From: CAVZVW01 sp963778845
GTDB taxonomy: Bacteria > Actinomycetota > Actinomycetes > Actinomycetales > Kineosporiaceae
NCBI GenBank assembly: GCA_963778845.1
Contig: CAVZVW010000001.1
Location: 186,001-250,000, forward strand
DNA length: 64,000 bases
Direction: 5' to 3'
Part shown: in pieces, positions 52,717-61,563 of the stretch
Numbering within the stretch: position 1 is the first letter of the stretch
Layout of the letters: each line of letters opens with the position of its first letter
Position numbers and translations under genes: made by a program
The notes under the pieces: model-generated
The model's database searches: none
What the model was told of the DNA's origin: nothing
Seen by the model: only the letters and a program-made list of their open reading frames with translations

Positions 52717-53661
52717 TCACTGGCTCGGCTCGGCGAGGGAGTACGCGATCCCGTCGAGGATGTCGTGCTCACTGGTCAGTACGTGGGTGATTCCTGACGC
52801 CTGGGCGACACGCTCGACGACCCGGCCCCAGATGAGTGCTCCGGCACCGATCACGTCGGCCCGCCCTGGGTGCATGTACGGCAGGGCGGCTCGCTCGTCT
52901 CGTGTCATCGCGGTGAGGTCCGCACAGGCCGCCACGACGTCCTCGACCGGCAGCGTCGCCAGGTCGATGAGGGCCTCGTCGTAGCCGGGGAGCCCGAGCG
53001 CATGGGCCGTCACGGTGGTGACCGTTCCTGCGAGCCCGACAAAGGTACGGGCGTTCCGGAACGGCACCACGGCCTCCGCGCTCGCGAGGGCCTCGTCGAC
53101 CACCGTCGTGGCGGCGGCGAGCTGTGCCCTGGTGGGCGGGTCGGCGGTCAGCTGGCTCTCCGTGAGCCGCACACACCCGATGTCGATGGAGCAACCAGCC
53201 TCCACCGTGTCCGCACCGAGGACGAGCTCGGTCGAGCCGCCCCCGATGTCCACGACGAGGAAGGGCGCCTCGTAGGACCCGAACAGGCGTGTGGTCGCCC
53301 CGACGAACGACAGCTCCGCCTCCGTCCGGCCGGTCACGACCTCCGGCTCGACGCCGAGAAGTGCGCGCACGCCGTCCACGAAGACGTCGCGGTTCTGCGC
53401 GTCCCGGCTGGCCGACGTCGCAACGAAGCGCACCCGGCTGACCCCCGCCTCGGCGCACAGCGCGGCGTAGAAGCGGGTCACCTTGAGCGTGCGGTCGAGC
53501 GCGTCGTCGGCGATGCGGCCGGTGGCGTCGACCCCCTCCCCGAGCCGGACGACCTCCATCCGGCGGTCGACGTCGACGAGTGCCCCGCGCTCGTGGTCGA
53601 CGTCGGCGATGAGCAGACGAAGGGAGTTGGTGCCGCAGTCGAACGCCCCGACGCGGGTCAT
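52717..53661 (-). CDS. ppx: Exopolyphosphatase/guanosine pentaphosphatase (Ppx/GppA)
   Basis: 314 residues; ASKHA fold. Phosphate loop GAFDCGTNSLRLLIAD at 4-19 and VVDIGGGSTELVLG near 140-153 are the defining motifs; the family start is at the ATG of 53661. This short form (no HD domain) matches mycobacterial Ppx2 next to DUF501 and FtsB/eno. Degrades polyphosphate or pppGpp. Confidence 0.93.
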   Translation of the reverse strand: MTRVGAFDCGTNSLRLLIADVDHERGALVDVDRRMEVVRLGEGVDATGRIADDALDRTLKVTRFYAALCAEAGVSRVRFVATSASRDAQNRDVFVDGVRALLGVEPEVVTGRTEAELSFVGATTRLFGSYEAPFLVVDIGGGSTELVLGADTVEAGCSIDIGCVRLTESQLTADPPTRAQLAAATTVVDEALASAEAVVPFRNARTFVGLAGTVTTVTAHALGLPGYDEALIDLATLPVEDVVAACADLTAMTRDERAALPYMHPGRADVIGAGALIWGRVVERVAQASGITHVLTSEHDILDGIAYSLAEPSQ

Positions 53662-53788
53662 GCCGTTCCTTCCTGACCGTCCCTGTCGCCCCGGGCGGGC
53701 AGAGCCCATCCGGGCGATGCGCATCGTGTTCGGCCGCAGTGGGTCTCGGCACCTGCGCGGATCGTACGGCACACCCGGGCGCCGCACA

Positions 53789-54301
53789 TCAGCGCGGGGC
53801 GGGGTCCACCTCCGGTGTCGCGACGCACGGCCCGGCCGCCCACCACGTGCCGGCCGCACCGAGGGCCTCGTCGCCGAGGGGGTTGACCCCCGGGCCGGCC
53901 GCCAGCGCATGCGCCACGAGCGCGTGGAGGCACTTCACCCGGCCGGGCATTCCGCCGGCCGAGACACCGGCGATCTCGGGGACGTCACCGAGGTGCGCAC
54001 GCCGGCGAAGGTAGTCCTCGTGCGCGTGCCGGTGTGCCGGCGCGAGCCCCTCGTCGGCCACCAGCCGTTCGGACATCTGGCGCATGAGCCCTTGCGCCTC
54101 AAGGGTTCCCACGGCCGAGCAGGCTCTCGGGCAGGTCAGGTAGAAGGTGGTCGGGAAGGGGGTCCCATCGTCCAGCCGTGGTCGTGTGACGACCACGTCG
54201 GGCAGCCCGCAGGGGCACCGATGGGCGACGTCCGCGATGCCGCGCGCAGGGCGCCCGAGCTGGGCACCGACAGCGACGAGGTCGGCTCTCGACACCGTCA
54301 C
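53789..54301 (-). CDS. DUF501 protein
   Basis: 170 residues with conserved Cys pairs HRCPCGLP near 30 and LTCPRAC near 56, GGMPGRVKCLHALVAH near 115 and NPLGDE, matching the DUF501 family found beside ppx and the FtsB-like gene in actinobacteria. Probably metal-binding; function unknown. GTG at 54301 overlaps the ftsB stop by 4 bp. Confidence 0.9.
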   Translation of the reverse strand: MTVSRADLVAVGAQLGRPARGIADVAHRCPCGLPDVVVTRPRLDDGTPFPTTFYLTCPRACSAVGTLEAQGLMRQMSERLVADEGLAPAHRHAHEDYLRRRAHLGDVPEIAGVSAGGMPGRVKCLHALVAHALAAGPGVNPLGDEALGAAGTWWAAGPCVATPEVDPAPR

Positions 54302-54960
54302 GGTGAGCCGGGTCGCCGGCTCGTCGCCTCGTCCCCGGCGATGACGACCGACGCCCACAGGTCGCCGTACCACGGGCGAACCGCAGCCGGGACCTGCGCC
54401 GCACGGCGGGCGGCGTCCACCGGTCGAGACGTCACCGGGCGGTCGTCGAGCACGACGTAGCCCGTCTCCCCCGGCATGACGAAGTTCAGGCGGCCCCGCG
54501 CCTGGGCCTTCACGAACTGGGGGTCGTCCCACCGGGCCTGCTCACGCTGGAGGTCGGCCACCTGCCCGCGCAGCGACGCCACCTCGGCCCGGGTCGCGGC
54601 GACCTGCGCGCGCTGCTCGAGCCACGGCTTGAGATACGGGGCGAGCAGCAGGGTGAGCACCACAAGAGTGCCCGCCACGAGGGTCATCGGGCGGATCACG
54701 GCGGGACGTCGCCCCGGCGCAGGTGCGGCCGGCCGGGACTTCAGGGGGCGGGCGAGTGCCGGACGTCGCCCGGCCGCGGGGCGGATCGGCGCCGCCGTCC
54801 TGGCGGTTGCCCGGGGCTTCGCGGTCGACTGGGGTTTCGCAGTCGACTGGGGTTTCGCAGTCGACTGGGGTTTCGCAGTCGACTGGGGTTTCGCGGTCGA
54901 CTGGGGCTTCGCGGGCGACGATGCAGCCGGGCGCGGCACCGACGGCCTGCGCGCTGGCAT
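54298..54960 (-). CDS. FtsB/DivIC-like septum-formation protein
   Basis: 220 residues. A long cytosolic N-terminus with five units of KPQSTA, then basic Pro-rich sequence, one transmembrane helix (TLVAGTLVVLTLLLAPYL) near 92-109, a coiled coil (RAEVASLRGQVADLQREQARW) and the conserved R-x-x-Y/F-V-x-PGE segment (RLNFVMPGETGYVV). Bitopic divisome protein that with FtsL/FtsQ activates septal synthesis. It follows eno by about 155 bp, as in other actinobacteria. Confidence 0.88.
   Translation of the reverse strand: MPARRPSVPRPAASSPAKPQSTAKPQSTAKPQSTAKPQSTAKPQSTAKPRATARTAAPIRPAAGRRPALARPLKSRPAAPAPGRRPAVIRPMTLVAGTLVVLTLLLAPYLKPWLEQRAQVAATRAEVASLRGQVADLQREQARWDDPQFVKAQARGRLNFVMPGETGYVVLDDRPVTSRPVDAARRAAQVPAAVRPWYGDLWASVVIAGDEATSRRPGSP
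54822..54912. repeat. 18-bp in-frame tandem repeat in ftsB
   Basis: Five copies of GTCGACTGGGGTTTCGCA/G encode the KPQSTA repeats (read on the minus strand). The period of 18 keeps the frame. Confidence 0.85.
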
Positions 54961-55114
54961 CTCTCAACCCCTCCGTCGCGGCGCGACAGCCCGCGTGCCG
55001 ACACGTCGCCGTCCCATTGTCCCTCGTGGGACCGACAGGACGCCGCACCGCGACCCTCACGCGGCGGCGTGTCGGGTGCGGTGCGGCCTCCGAACGGGTC
55101 GGCAGGTCAGCGCA

Positions 55115-56395
55115 TCAGCGTGCGAACCGGGGGAAGGCCGTGGCACCGGCATACACGGCGGCGTCGTCCAGCTCCTCCTCGATCCGCATGAGCTGGTTGT
55201 ACTTGGCCACCCGCTCCGAGCGGGCGGGTGCACCGGTCTTGATCTGGCCGCAGTCGGTGGCCACCGCGAGGTCGGCGATCGTGGTGTCCTCGGTCTCGCC
55301 CGACCGATGGCTGATCATGCAGCGGTAGCCGCTGCGGTGAGCCAGGCTCACGGCGTCGAGGGTCTCGCTGAGCGTGCCGATCTGGTTCACCTTCACCAGC
55401 AGGGCGTTGGCCGCGCCGAGCTCGATGCCCTTGCGCAGCCGAGTGGGGTTGGTGACGAAGAGGTCGTCGCCGACCACCTGCACCCGGCTGCCGAGCGCCG
55501 CGGTCAGCGCCGTCCAGCCCTCCCAGTCGTCCTCGCTGAGCGGGTCCTCGAGCGAGACGATCGGGAAGCCGTCCACGAGCGAGGTGTAGTAGGCCGTCAT
55601 CTGCTCGCTGGTGCGCTGCTCACCCTCGAAGCGGTACCGGCCGTCCGAGAAGAACTCGGTGGCCGCGACGTCCAGGGCCAGCGCGATGTCGGTGCCCAGG
55701 GCGAAGCCGGCCTTCTCCACCGCGACGGCGATGAGGTCCAGGGCCTCACGGTTGGTCGGCAGGCTGGGGGCGAAGCCGCCCTCGTCGCCGAGCCCGGTCG
55801 CCAGCCCGTTGCCCTTGAGCACCGACTTGAGCGCGTGGTAGACCTCCGCACCCCAGCGCACTGCCTCACGGAACCCGGCCGCGCCGATCGGAGCGATCAT
55901 GAACTCCTGGACGTCGACGCCGCCGTCCGCGTGCGCGCCGCCGTTGAGGATGTTCATCATCGGCACGGGCAGGACGTGCGCGTTCGGGCCGCCGAGGTAG
56001 CGGAACAGGGGTAGGCCGGCGGACTCGGCAGCCGCCTTGGCCACCGCGAGCGAGACCCCGAGGATGGCGTTGGCGCCGAGCGAGCTCTTGTTGTCCGTGC
56101 CGTCGAGATCGATCATCGCCTGGTCCACCAGGCGCTGGTCGGCCGCGTCGAAGCCGAGCAGCTCGGGGCCGATCTGGTCGATGACGGCGGCCACTGCCTG
56201 CTCGACGCCCTTGCCGCTGTAGCGCTTGGCATCGCCGTCACGGCGCTCGGCCGCCTCGAACGCCCCGGTGGAGGCTCCGGAAGGCACGGCCGCCCGGGCG
56301 ATGGTGCCGTCGTCGAGCGCGACCTCGACCTCGACGGTGGGGTTGCCGCGCGAGTCGAGGATCTCGCGTGCTCCGACGGCTTCGATGCTTGCCAC
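55115..56395 (-). CDS. eno: Enolase
   Basis: Interconverts 2-phosphoglycerate and phosphoenolpyruvate. The 426-residue protein opens IEAVGAREILDSRGNPTVEVEV, has GANAILGVSLAVA, the loop GDEGGFAPS, metal ligands around ALDVAATEF and SLEDPL, catalytic Lys in LLVKVNQIGTLSE and MISHRSGETEDT. Length is normal. The GTG start at 56395 is preceded by CAGGAG. Confidence 0.97.
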   Translation of the reverse strand: MASIEAVGAREILDSRGNPTVEVEVALDDGTIARAAVPSGASTGAFEAAERRDGDAKRYSGKGVEQAVAAVIDQIGPELLGFDAADQRLVDQAMIDLDGTDNKSSLGANAILGVSLAVAKAAAESAGLPLFRYLGGPNAHVLPVPMMNILNGGAHADGGVDVQEFMIAPIGAAGFREAVRWGAEVYHALKSVLKGNGLATGLGDEGGFAPSLPTNREALDLIAVAVEKAGFALGTDIALALDVAATEFFSDGRYRFEGEQRTSEQMTAYYTSLVDGFPIVSLEDPLSEDDWEGWTALTAALGSRVQVVGDDLFVTNPTRLRKGIELGAANALLVKVNQIGTLSETLDAVSLAHRSGYRCMISHRSGETEDTTIADLAVATDCGQIKTGAPARSERVAKYNQLMRIEEELDDAAVYAGATAFPRFAR

Positions 56396-56519
56396 GTCGA
56401 TACTCCTGATGTTCGCCGACCAGGGTCGTGGCAACCCTACCCACCCGGACTGACCGACCGCGGTCACCCGACAACGGCTACCGCTGCCCGGGGCGCCGTC
56501 AGCCGGCGGGGCGCCGACC

Positions 56520-58247
56520 TCAGGCCAGGCCGAGCAGCGTGCGCAGGTGGCGAGGCGGAGGGCAGCCGTGTGCGAGAACGGCGTCGTGCACAGCCCGGAG
56601 GTCGTCGTCCGGGCGCGCCTCTCGCAGCGCCACGACCACGTCGCTCATCTCGTGGTACCCGACGTAGTAGGTGGACAGCTGAGCCGACGTCAGCTGCGCG
56701 CGGCGCCACTTGCCGGCGGCCTCACCCTCCTCCTGGTGGCCGCGGCTGGTCATGAGCGCCATTGCCTCCGCCTGGGTCATGCCGTGGGCGTGCACCCGGA
56801 TGTCGAGGATGGCGTTGATCGTGGTGCGAAGCTGCATCTTCAGCTGCTGCATCCGCAGCCCGTCGTCCCAGTCCTCGCCGCGCCCCAGGCCTACGCGAGC
56901 CATGAGCGACTCGGCGTACACGGCCCACCCTTCGACGAAGGTGCCACTGCGCGATGCTGCCCGGATGCGGGTGGCGCCGCGGTGCCGGTTGGCGTGTGCC
57001 AGCTGGACCACATGGCCCGGCATCGCCTCGTGGACGGTCAGGTTGCGCACCATGTGACTGTTGTACTCGCGGTAGAACGACTCGACGCGCTCGCGGGACC
57101 AGCCGCTCGGGGTCGGTGAGACGGCGAACAGCGTCGGCAGGACGCCGTCCGGTCCGTCCGGCTCGAGCGGACCCGGGGCGTCGCAGTACGCGACCGCGAC
57201 GCCGCGCCGAGACTCGGGCATCTCGATGACGCGCACGGGGTCGTCCGGCACCGACACCAGCCCCAGCTCGAGCACCCGTTCCGTCGCCTCGGCCAGAGCC
57301 TGCCTGCACAGCGGCAGGATCGTCCTGTCGTCCACCGGCGCGTCCGCGGCGAGCCGGTCGAGGACGTCGCGCACCTGGCCGGGGTAGGGCAGGCTGCCCT
57401 CCAGCCGGCTGGCGACCTCGGCGATCTCTTCCTCGATCGCCTGCAGGTCACTCTCGGCCCTGGTCAGCAGGCTGTCGGGGGAGGTCTCGGTGTCAAGGGC
57501 GTACCACAGCCGGGCGGCGAAGCGCTGGGCGCCCAGCCGCGGGTCGCCGTCCGCAGTGACGAGACTCGCCTCCAGCCAGGATGTGTGCTCCTCGAGGGCA
57601 TCGACCGCCTGCGCCCGGGCCGGGTCCACCTCCGAACGCAGGGACGGCGCGAGCTCCAGGACGGCGTCGAGGTCGCCCTCGAGCATGGCCGCCGTCCCCC
57701 GCGCCTGCTGGATCGCGGTCTCCACGTGGACGCGTGGCATGTCGCGCAGCACCGTTCGGGCCGTTGCGAGCTGACGGGGGACGGCGCTCATGCGCGCTGC
57801 GAGAGCGCGCAACCGGGCAGCGGGGTCGCCGACCTCGCGCGCCAGCAAGGGGTACAGACCCTCGCCCGGCAGGTGGACGAGCGGGTCGGTCTCATGGGGC
57901 CGGAGCTCGGTGAGCATCCACAGGTCGCGGGCCACGCCGGTGCGCAGCACCTCCAGGTCGACGCGGTCGTCGAGGCCCAGGCCGCCGTCGTCCACCTCGT
58001 CCAGAACCGAGATCGCGTCGGCGAGCACGGCCGCGGTCTGCTCGACCCCGGCGGGCGAGAGGTCGGTCACGCGGTCGTCGAAGCGGTGGTCACCGAGGCT
58101 GGTCGCGTCCTCGGGCCGGGTCGCGAGCAGGGCGTCGAGCACACGCTCGGCCACGGCCCGGAACCGCGCGGTCGACTCGGGGTCGGGCTCGTCCGCACCG
58201 CGCACGGGCCGCGGTACGTGCGGGCGATCGGGGTCGTGGCCGCTCAC
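56520..58247 (-). CDS. DUF885 family protein (metallopeptidase-like)
   Basis: 575 residues, mostly helical. The HEAMPGH motif (HExxPGH, near residue 428) with E/A-VYAESLM downstream (GTFVEGWAVYAESL) matches the DUF885 class, thought to be zinc peptidases like Neut_zinc proteases. Length is typical. GTG at 58247 is the likely start since no longer frame fits the family. Probably cytosolic (no signal peptide). Confidence 0.88.
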   Translation of the reverse strand: MSGHDPDRPHVPRPVRGADEPDPESTARFRAVAERVLDALLATRPEDATSLGDHRFDDRVTDLSPAGVEQTAAVLADAISVLDEVDDGGLGLDDRVDLEVLRTGVARDLWMLTELRPHETDPLVHLPGEGLYPLLAREVGDPAARLRALAARMSAVPRQLATARTVLRDMPRVHVETAIQQARGTAAMLEGDLDAVLELAPSLRSEVDPARAQAVDALEEHTSWLEASLVTADGDPRLGAQRFAARLWYALDTETSPDSLLTRAESDLQAIEEEIAEVASRLEGSLPYPGQVRDVLDRLAADAPVDDRTILPLCRQALAEATERVLELGLVSVPDDPVRVIEMPESRRGVAVAYCDAPGPLEPDGPDGVLPTLFAVSPTPSGWSRERVESFYREYNSHMVRNLTVHEAMPGHVVQLAHANRHRGATRIRAASRSGTFVEGWAVYAESLMARVGLGRGEDWDDGLRMQQLKMQLRTTINAILDIRVHAHGMTQAEAMALMTSRGHQEEGEAAGKWRRAQLTSAQLSTYYVGYHEMSDVVVALREARPDDDLRAVHDAVLAHGCPPPRHLRTLLGLA

Positions 58248-58376
58248 GTGGCCTATCGTGCCGCAGGCGGGGCGAAATCTCGCCTGGTAGTGCACAGAGA
58301 TCCTCCCCCGTCGTCTGTCCACAGGGGCCGCCGGGCTGCCTTGCGACGTGGCCTCGGCGCTCGTTAGATATGCGCC

Positions 58377-59006
58377 GTGACGGGGATGGCGCCGGGGCGC
58401 CGACGGGTGGTCGCCGCCCTTGTGGGGGCCCTGACAGCGGGGTCCGCCGGCTGCAGCTCGGCAGGTGGCGACACCGCCGGGCCAGCGGATCTGGTGGGTG
58501 CACGCGTCGGCTCGATGGTGGCGTCGGACGCGCCGTCGCCGACCGCGGCGGCCACGGCGAGCGCGGCGGCGGTGCGGCCGCGGCTGCCGGCGGCGGCCCG
58601 GGTGCACAGCTCTGCAGGAGCGGCGGCGTTCTTCCGGTACTTCATGGCGCTGTACGACTACAGCTACGCCGCCAACGACGCCCGCCCCTTGCTCGCGGTG
58701 AGCGACAAGGGCTGCATCTTCTGCGGCAGCGTGAAGACCAACGTGGCGAGATACCTCGCCGCCGGCGAGCACAACCTCGGTGGCGTGACAACCGTCGTTG
58801 CGGTGATCGGCGGGCCCGAGCAGCCAGGGGGCGTGGTCGTCAACGCGCTGATCGACCGAACAGGCTCGACGGTCGCCGGGGCGGACGGCATCGATGTCGA
58901 GTCATTCCGTCCCACGAGCAAGCTGCGAATGGACACGGCCGTGCGCTGGGTGGATGGGAGGTGGCGGATGTTCGCGGTGGCCATCGTTGAGCAGCCGGTC
59001 ACGTGA
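58377..59006 (+). CDS. DUF6318-like secreted lipoprotein
   Basis: 209 residues. Signal peptide with lipobox GSAGC at about 22-26, an Ala/Ser-rich linker, then a domain with FFRYFMALYDYSYAANDARP and CIFCG (Cys pair at about 113-116), resembling DUF6318 proteins of actinobacteria. Overlaps the next gene by 4 bp (GTGA). Function unknown. Confidence 0.78.
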   Translation: MTGMAPGRRRVVAALVGALTAGSAGCSSAGGDTAGPADLVGARVGSMVASDAPSPTAAATASAAAVRPRLPAAARVHSSAGAAAFFRYFMALYDYSYAANDARPLLAVSDKGCIFCGSVKTNVARYLAAGEHNLGGVTTVVAVIGGPEQPGGVVVNALIDRTGSTVAGADGIDVESFRPTSKLRMDTAVRWVDGRWRMFAVAIVEQPVT

Positions 59007-59872
59007 GACGGTGCTTGAGATCTTTGACGTACCTGAGCTGCATGATCGCGCCGCTGGTCGTTGCCCTATCAGCTCAGGCCGATACCAAGGATCGGGTGAG
59101 CGCGGAGCTCATCGACGGTGGGGCGAGGGTGGCGGGCGTGGCCCGTGCGGGAGGCCAAGGCGCCTCACCGGGCGGGTCGCGGGCGGGTGCCGCGCGGATG
59201 GTGCTCTTCACTCCGGGGTGCCCGGGGAACGAGCCGACGGGCGACCGGTCAGCCACGACCATCGTCGATGCCCTGTGCCCGCAGGCGATCGCGTTGTGTG
59301 CGGCGACGCCGGTGCCCGACGACGTCATGTACTGGGTCTTCTCGATCGCGCGGCCACCGGCCCCGGGCGAGCGCTGGCGCCAGGACGGCTCCCTATGTCT
59401 GCGCCGCACGCAGGTGCCGCGGTCGGCAGTGCCGGCGCTCACGGTCCGCGAGCTCAGGGACCTCCCGCTGCCGGCGGGCCGGGTCAGGGTCGAGCCCGCC
59501 AGCATGCGGACACTGGTCAACGTCGAGACGAACCTGTTCGTCGACGCTCGCCCGGTCACCTTGACCACGACGCTCGTCGGCGTGCCCGTGCGCGTGCGCG
59601 CCACCCCCGAGCGTTTCGAATGGTCCTACGGTGACGGCGACGTGCTCGTGACCACCGACGCGGGCGCGCCGTACCCAGCGATGCCGACGGCACACGTGTT
59701 CGCCCGCCATGGCCCCTCGGTGGTGCGCCTGCGCACGGTCTACACCGGCGAGTACTCCGTGTCCGGCGGCCCGTGGACCCCGGTGATCGGAGAGGCATTC
59801 GTGGACTCCGACCCCGTCACTGTGCAGGTGTTCGAGGCTGTCTCCCACCTGGTCGCCGACCCGCTGCCCTGA
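59003..59872 (+). CDS. Secreted protein with PKD-like domain
   Basis: 289 residues; an N-terminal hydrophobic segment (LSCMIAPLVVALSAQA) looks like a signal peptide. The C-terminal part has the PKD-type pattern FEWSYGDGDVL ... AHVFARHGPSVVRLRTVYTGEYS. Two pairs of Cys (PGCPGN, LCPQ, LCAAT, LCLRR) may form disulfides. Coupled to the preceding lipoprotein by a GTGA overlap, so probably one envelope unit. Function unknown. Confidence 0.78.
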   Translation: MRRCLRSLTYLSCMIAPLVVALSAQADTKDRVSAELIDGGARVAGVARAGGQGASPGGSRAGAARMVLFTPGCPGNEPTGDRSATTIVDALCPQAIALCAATPVPDDVMYWVFSIARPPAPGERWRQDGSLCLRRTQVPRSAVPALTVRELRDLPLPAGRVRVEPASMRTLVNVETNLFVDARPVTLTTTLVGVPVRVRATPERFEWSYGDGDVLVTTDAGAPYPAMPTAHVFARHGPSVVRLRTVYTGEYSVSGGPWTPVIGEAFVDSDPVTVQVFEAVSHLVADPLP

Positions 59873-59905
59873 GCCCCAACCCCGCCCGCTCCCCTACGAG
59901 CAGGG

Positions 59906-61006
59906 TCAGCCCGCCGACGCCGCGAGCCTGGCGAGGGCGGCGCGGAGCAGCCCCTCGGCGTCCTCGCCCTGCTCGCCGGCCCGCCGCACGACGTCCAGGA
60001 GGTCCGCGGCCAGCCCACCCTGCGCGGCCGCGGCGAGCATCCCGGGATCGACTCCACCCGCCTTGTCCAGGCGGCTCAGCATCTTCTGCGCCTTCGCCAG
60101 CGCCGGCAGCGTGGCCGGGATGCCTTCGAAGAGGCCCGCGCGTCGCTTCTCCGCGGCCTTGAGGCTGTCCCACGTGCGCTCGACGTCCTCCGCGGTCGCC
60201 GCCTCGCCGTCGCCGAAGACGTGCGGGTGCCGGTGGACGAGCTTGGCCACGATGCCGGCCGCGACGTCGTCGACGTCGAAGGGGTCCTCAGCGTCCTCCT
60301 CCGCCACCCTGGCGTGGAAGACCACCTGCAGCAGCAGGTCGCCGAGCTCCTCGCGCAGGTGCGCGCGGTCGCCCAGCTCCACCGCCTCGATCACCTCGTG
60401 CGCCTCCTCGAGCAGGTAGGGCAGCAGCGAGGCGTGGGACTGCCGGGCGTCCCAGGGGCAGCCACCGGGGGACCGCAGCCTGTCCATCACGGCGACGAGG
60501 TCGAGCAGGCGCGAGCCCGCGACGTCGTGGCTGCCGGCGAGCACCTCTACCTCCGGCGGGGCGCCGGCGATCGAGCGACGGGAGAGGTGCTGGGCGAGGA
60601 GGTCGGTGAGCCCGGGGTCGCCGTCCGGAGAGCCGAGCCAGGCGACCAGGCGGCCGCCGTCCGCCCCCTCGACCAGGCGGCCGGCACGCTGCGCCACGGG
60701 CAGCTCGGCGACGTCGACGGGATGCACTCCGGCCTCGGCCAGTGCCGCCTGCCACGCCGGCTCGACGTCGGCGGCGAGCACCGACTCGGCGCGGCGCAAC
60801 GCATCCCAGGCTCGCCACGTGAGCAGCCCGGGCGCAGTGCGAGGGCTGGTCAGCAGGAACAGGATGCGTCCCTCCGCAGGGACGCCTGCGGCGAGGTCCT
60901 CCGGCGTCTGGTCCTCCGGCGTCTGGTCCTCCGGCGCTGGGTCGACCGGCGGCAGGCCCGCTGCCGCCACGTCCTGCGGGACGCCGCCGTGCGGGGGCAG
61001 CGTCAC
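59906..61006 (-). CDS. mazG: Nucleoside triphosphate pyrophosphohydrolase MazG
   Basis: 366 residues. Core motif LLEEAHEVIEAVE ... LREELGDLLLQVVFHARVAEE (E-E-x-x-E and E-x-x-D metal sites) near 199-233 and the final KAAEKR segment belong to MazG, which hydrolyses NTPs such as dUTP-like or aberrant nucleotides. The ~170-residue N-terminal extension is typical for actinobacteria. ATG at 61006 overlaps the upstream SurA-like stop by 4 bp. The start has a small repeat coding EDQTPEDQTPED. Confidence 0.93.
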   Translation of the reverse strand: MTLPPHGGVPQDVAAAGLPPVDPAPEDQTPEDQTPEDLAAGVPAEGRILFLLTSPRTAPGLLTWRAWDALRRAESVLAADVEPAWQAALAEAGVHPVDVAELPVAQRAGRLVEGADGGRLVAWLGSPDGDPGLTDLLAQHLSRRSIAGAPPEVEVLAGSHDVAGSRLLDLVAVMDRLRSPGGCPWDARQSHASLLPYLLEEAHEVIEAVELGDRAHLREELGDLLLQVVFHARVAEEDAEDPFDVDDVAAGIVAKLVHRHPHVFGDGEAATAEDVERTWDSLKAAEKRRAGLFEGIPATLPALAKAQKMLSRLDKAGGVDPGMLAAAAQGGLAADLLDVVRRAGEQGEDAEGLLRAALARLAASAG

Positions 61007-61563
61007 GGCGCCTGCGCTGCGCCCGGCTCCGCGGGTGCGGCCACCAGCCAGTTCAGCTGAGGTGCGGTGATGGTCAGCGTCTGCTCGTCAAGCGTGCCGT
61101 ACCGGGGGTTGACGCTGATGTGAGAGGACGCCAGCAGGTCCCTCATCTGCTGGACCACCTGGGGGTCGGGCTGGCCGTCCGGCGCCGCCAGGAGGCTCTG
61201 GGCCACAAGCGCCCGGACGACCTCCACGCCGGCCGGGCTGGGATGCGCCACCGAGCGCTGCAACAGCTGCTGCCTCGCGTCGTCCTCCGACACGCCTTGA
61301 CCCTTGCTGGACGCCAGCCTCTGCAGGTACGGCGAGACCACGAGGTAGTAGAGCATCAGCCGCTGCTGGACCGCCTGGTCCGGCCCGACGGCCGCCTGCA
61401 CGTCCTTCGTCGCCTGTTGCACGTCGGACACGGTGATCCGGCGCCCGTTGACCACTGCAGCAGACCCGGGCTCGAGTGTTCCGCCGCAGGCGGACAGCCC
61501 CGCTGCGACAGCCAGACCGGCGGCCACGACGGCGACACGACGGCGGACGTGCGTGCGGCTCAC
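61003..61563 (-). CDS. SurA N-terminal domain lipoprotein
   Basis: 186 residues. Signal peptide and lipobox LSACG at about 23-27, then the SurA-like chaperone N-domain with GSAAVVNGRRITVSDVQQA near 35-55 and helices continuing to VSEDDARQQLLQ. No parvulin domain follows. Lies between the DUF559 gene and mazG with 4-bp overlaps on both sides. Likely an extracytoplasmic chaperone. Confidence 0.82.
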   Translation of the reverse strand: MSRTHVRRRVAVVAAGLAVAAGLSACGGTLEPGSAAVVNGRRITVSDVQQATKDVQAAVGPDQAVQQRLMLYYLVVSPYLQRLASSKGQGVSEDDARQQLLQRSVAHPSPAGVEVVRALVAQSLLAAPDGQPDPQVVQQMRDLLASSHISVNPRYGTLDEQTLTITAPQLNWLVAAPAEPGAAQAP

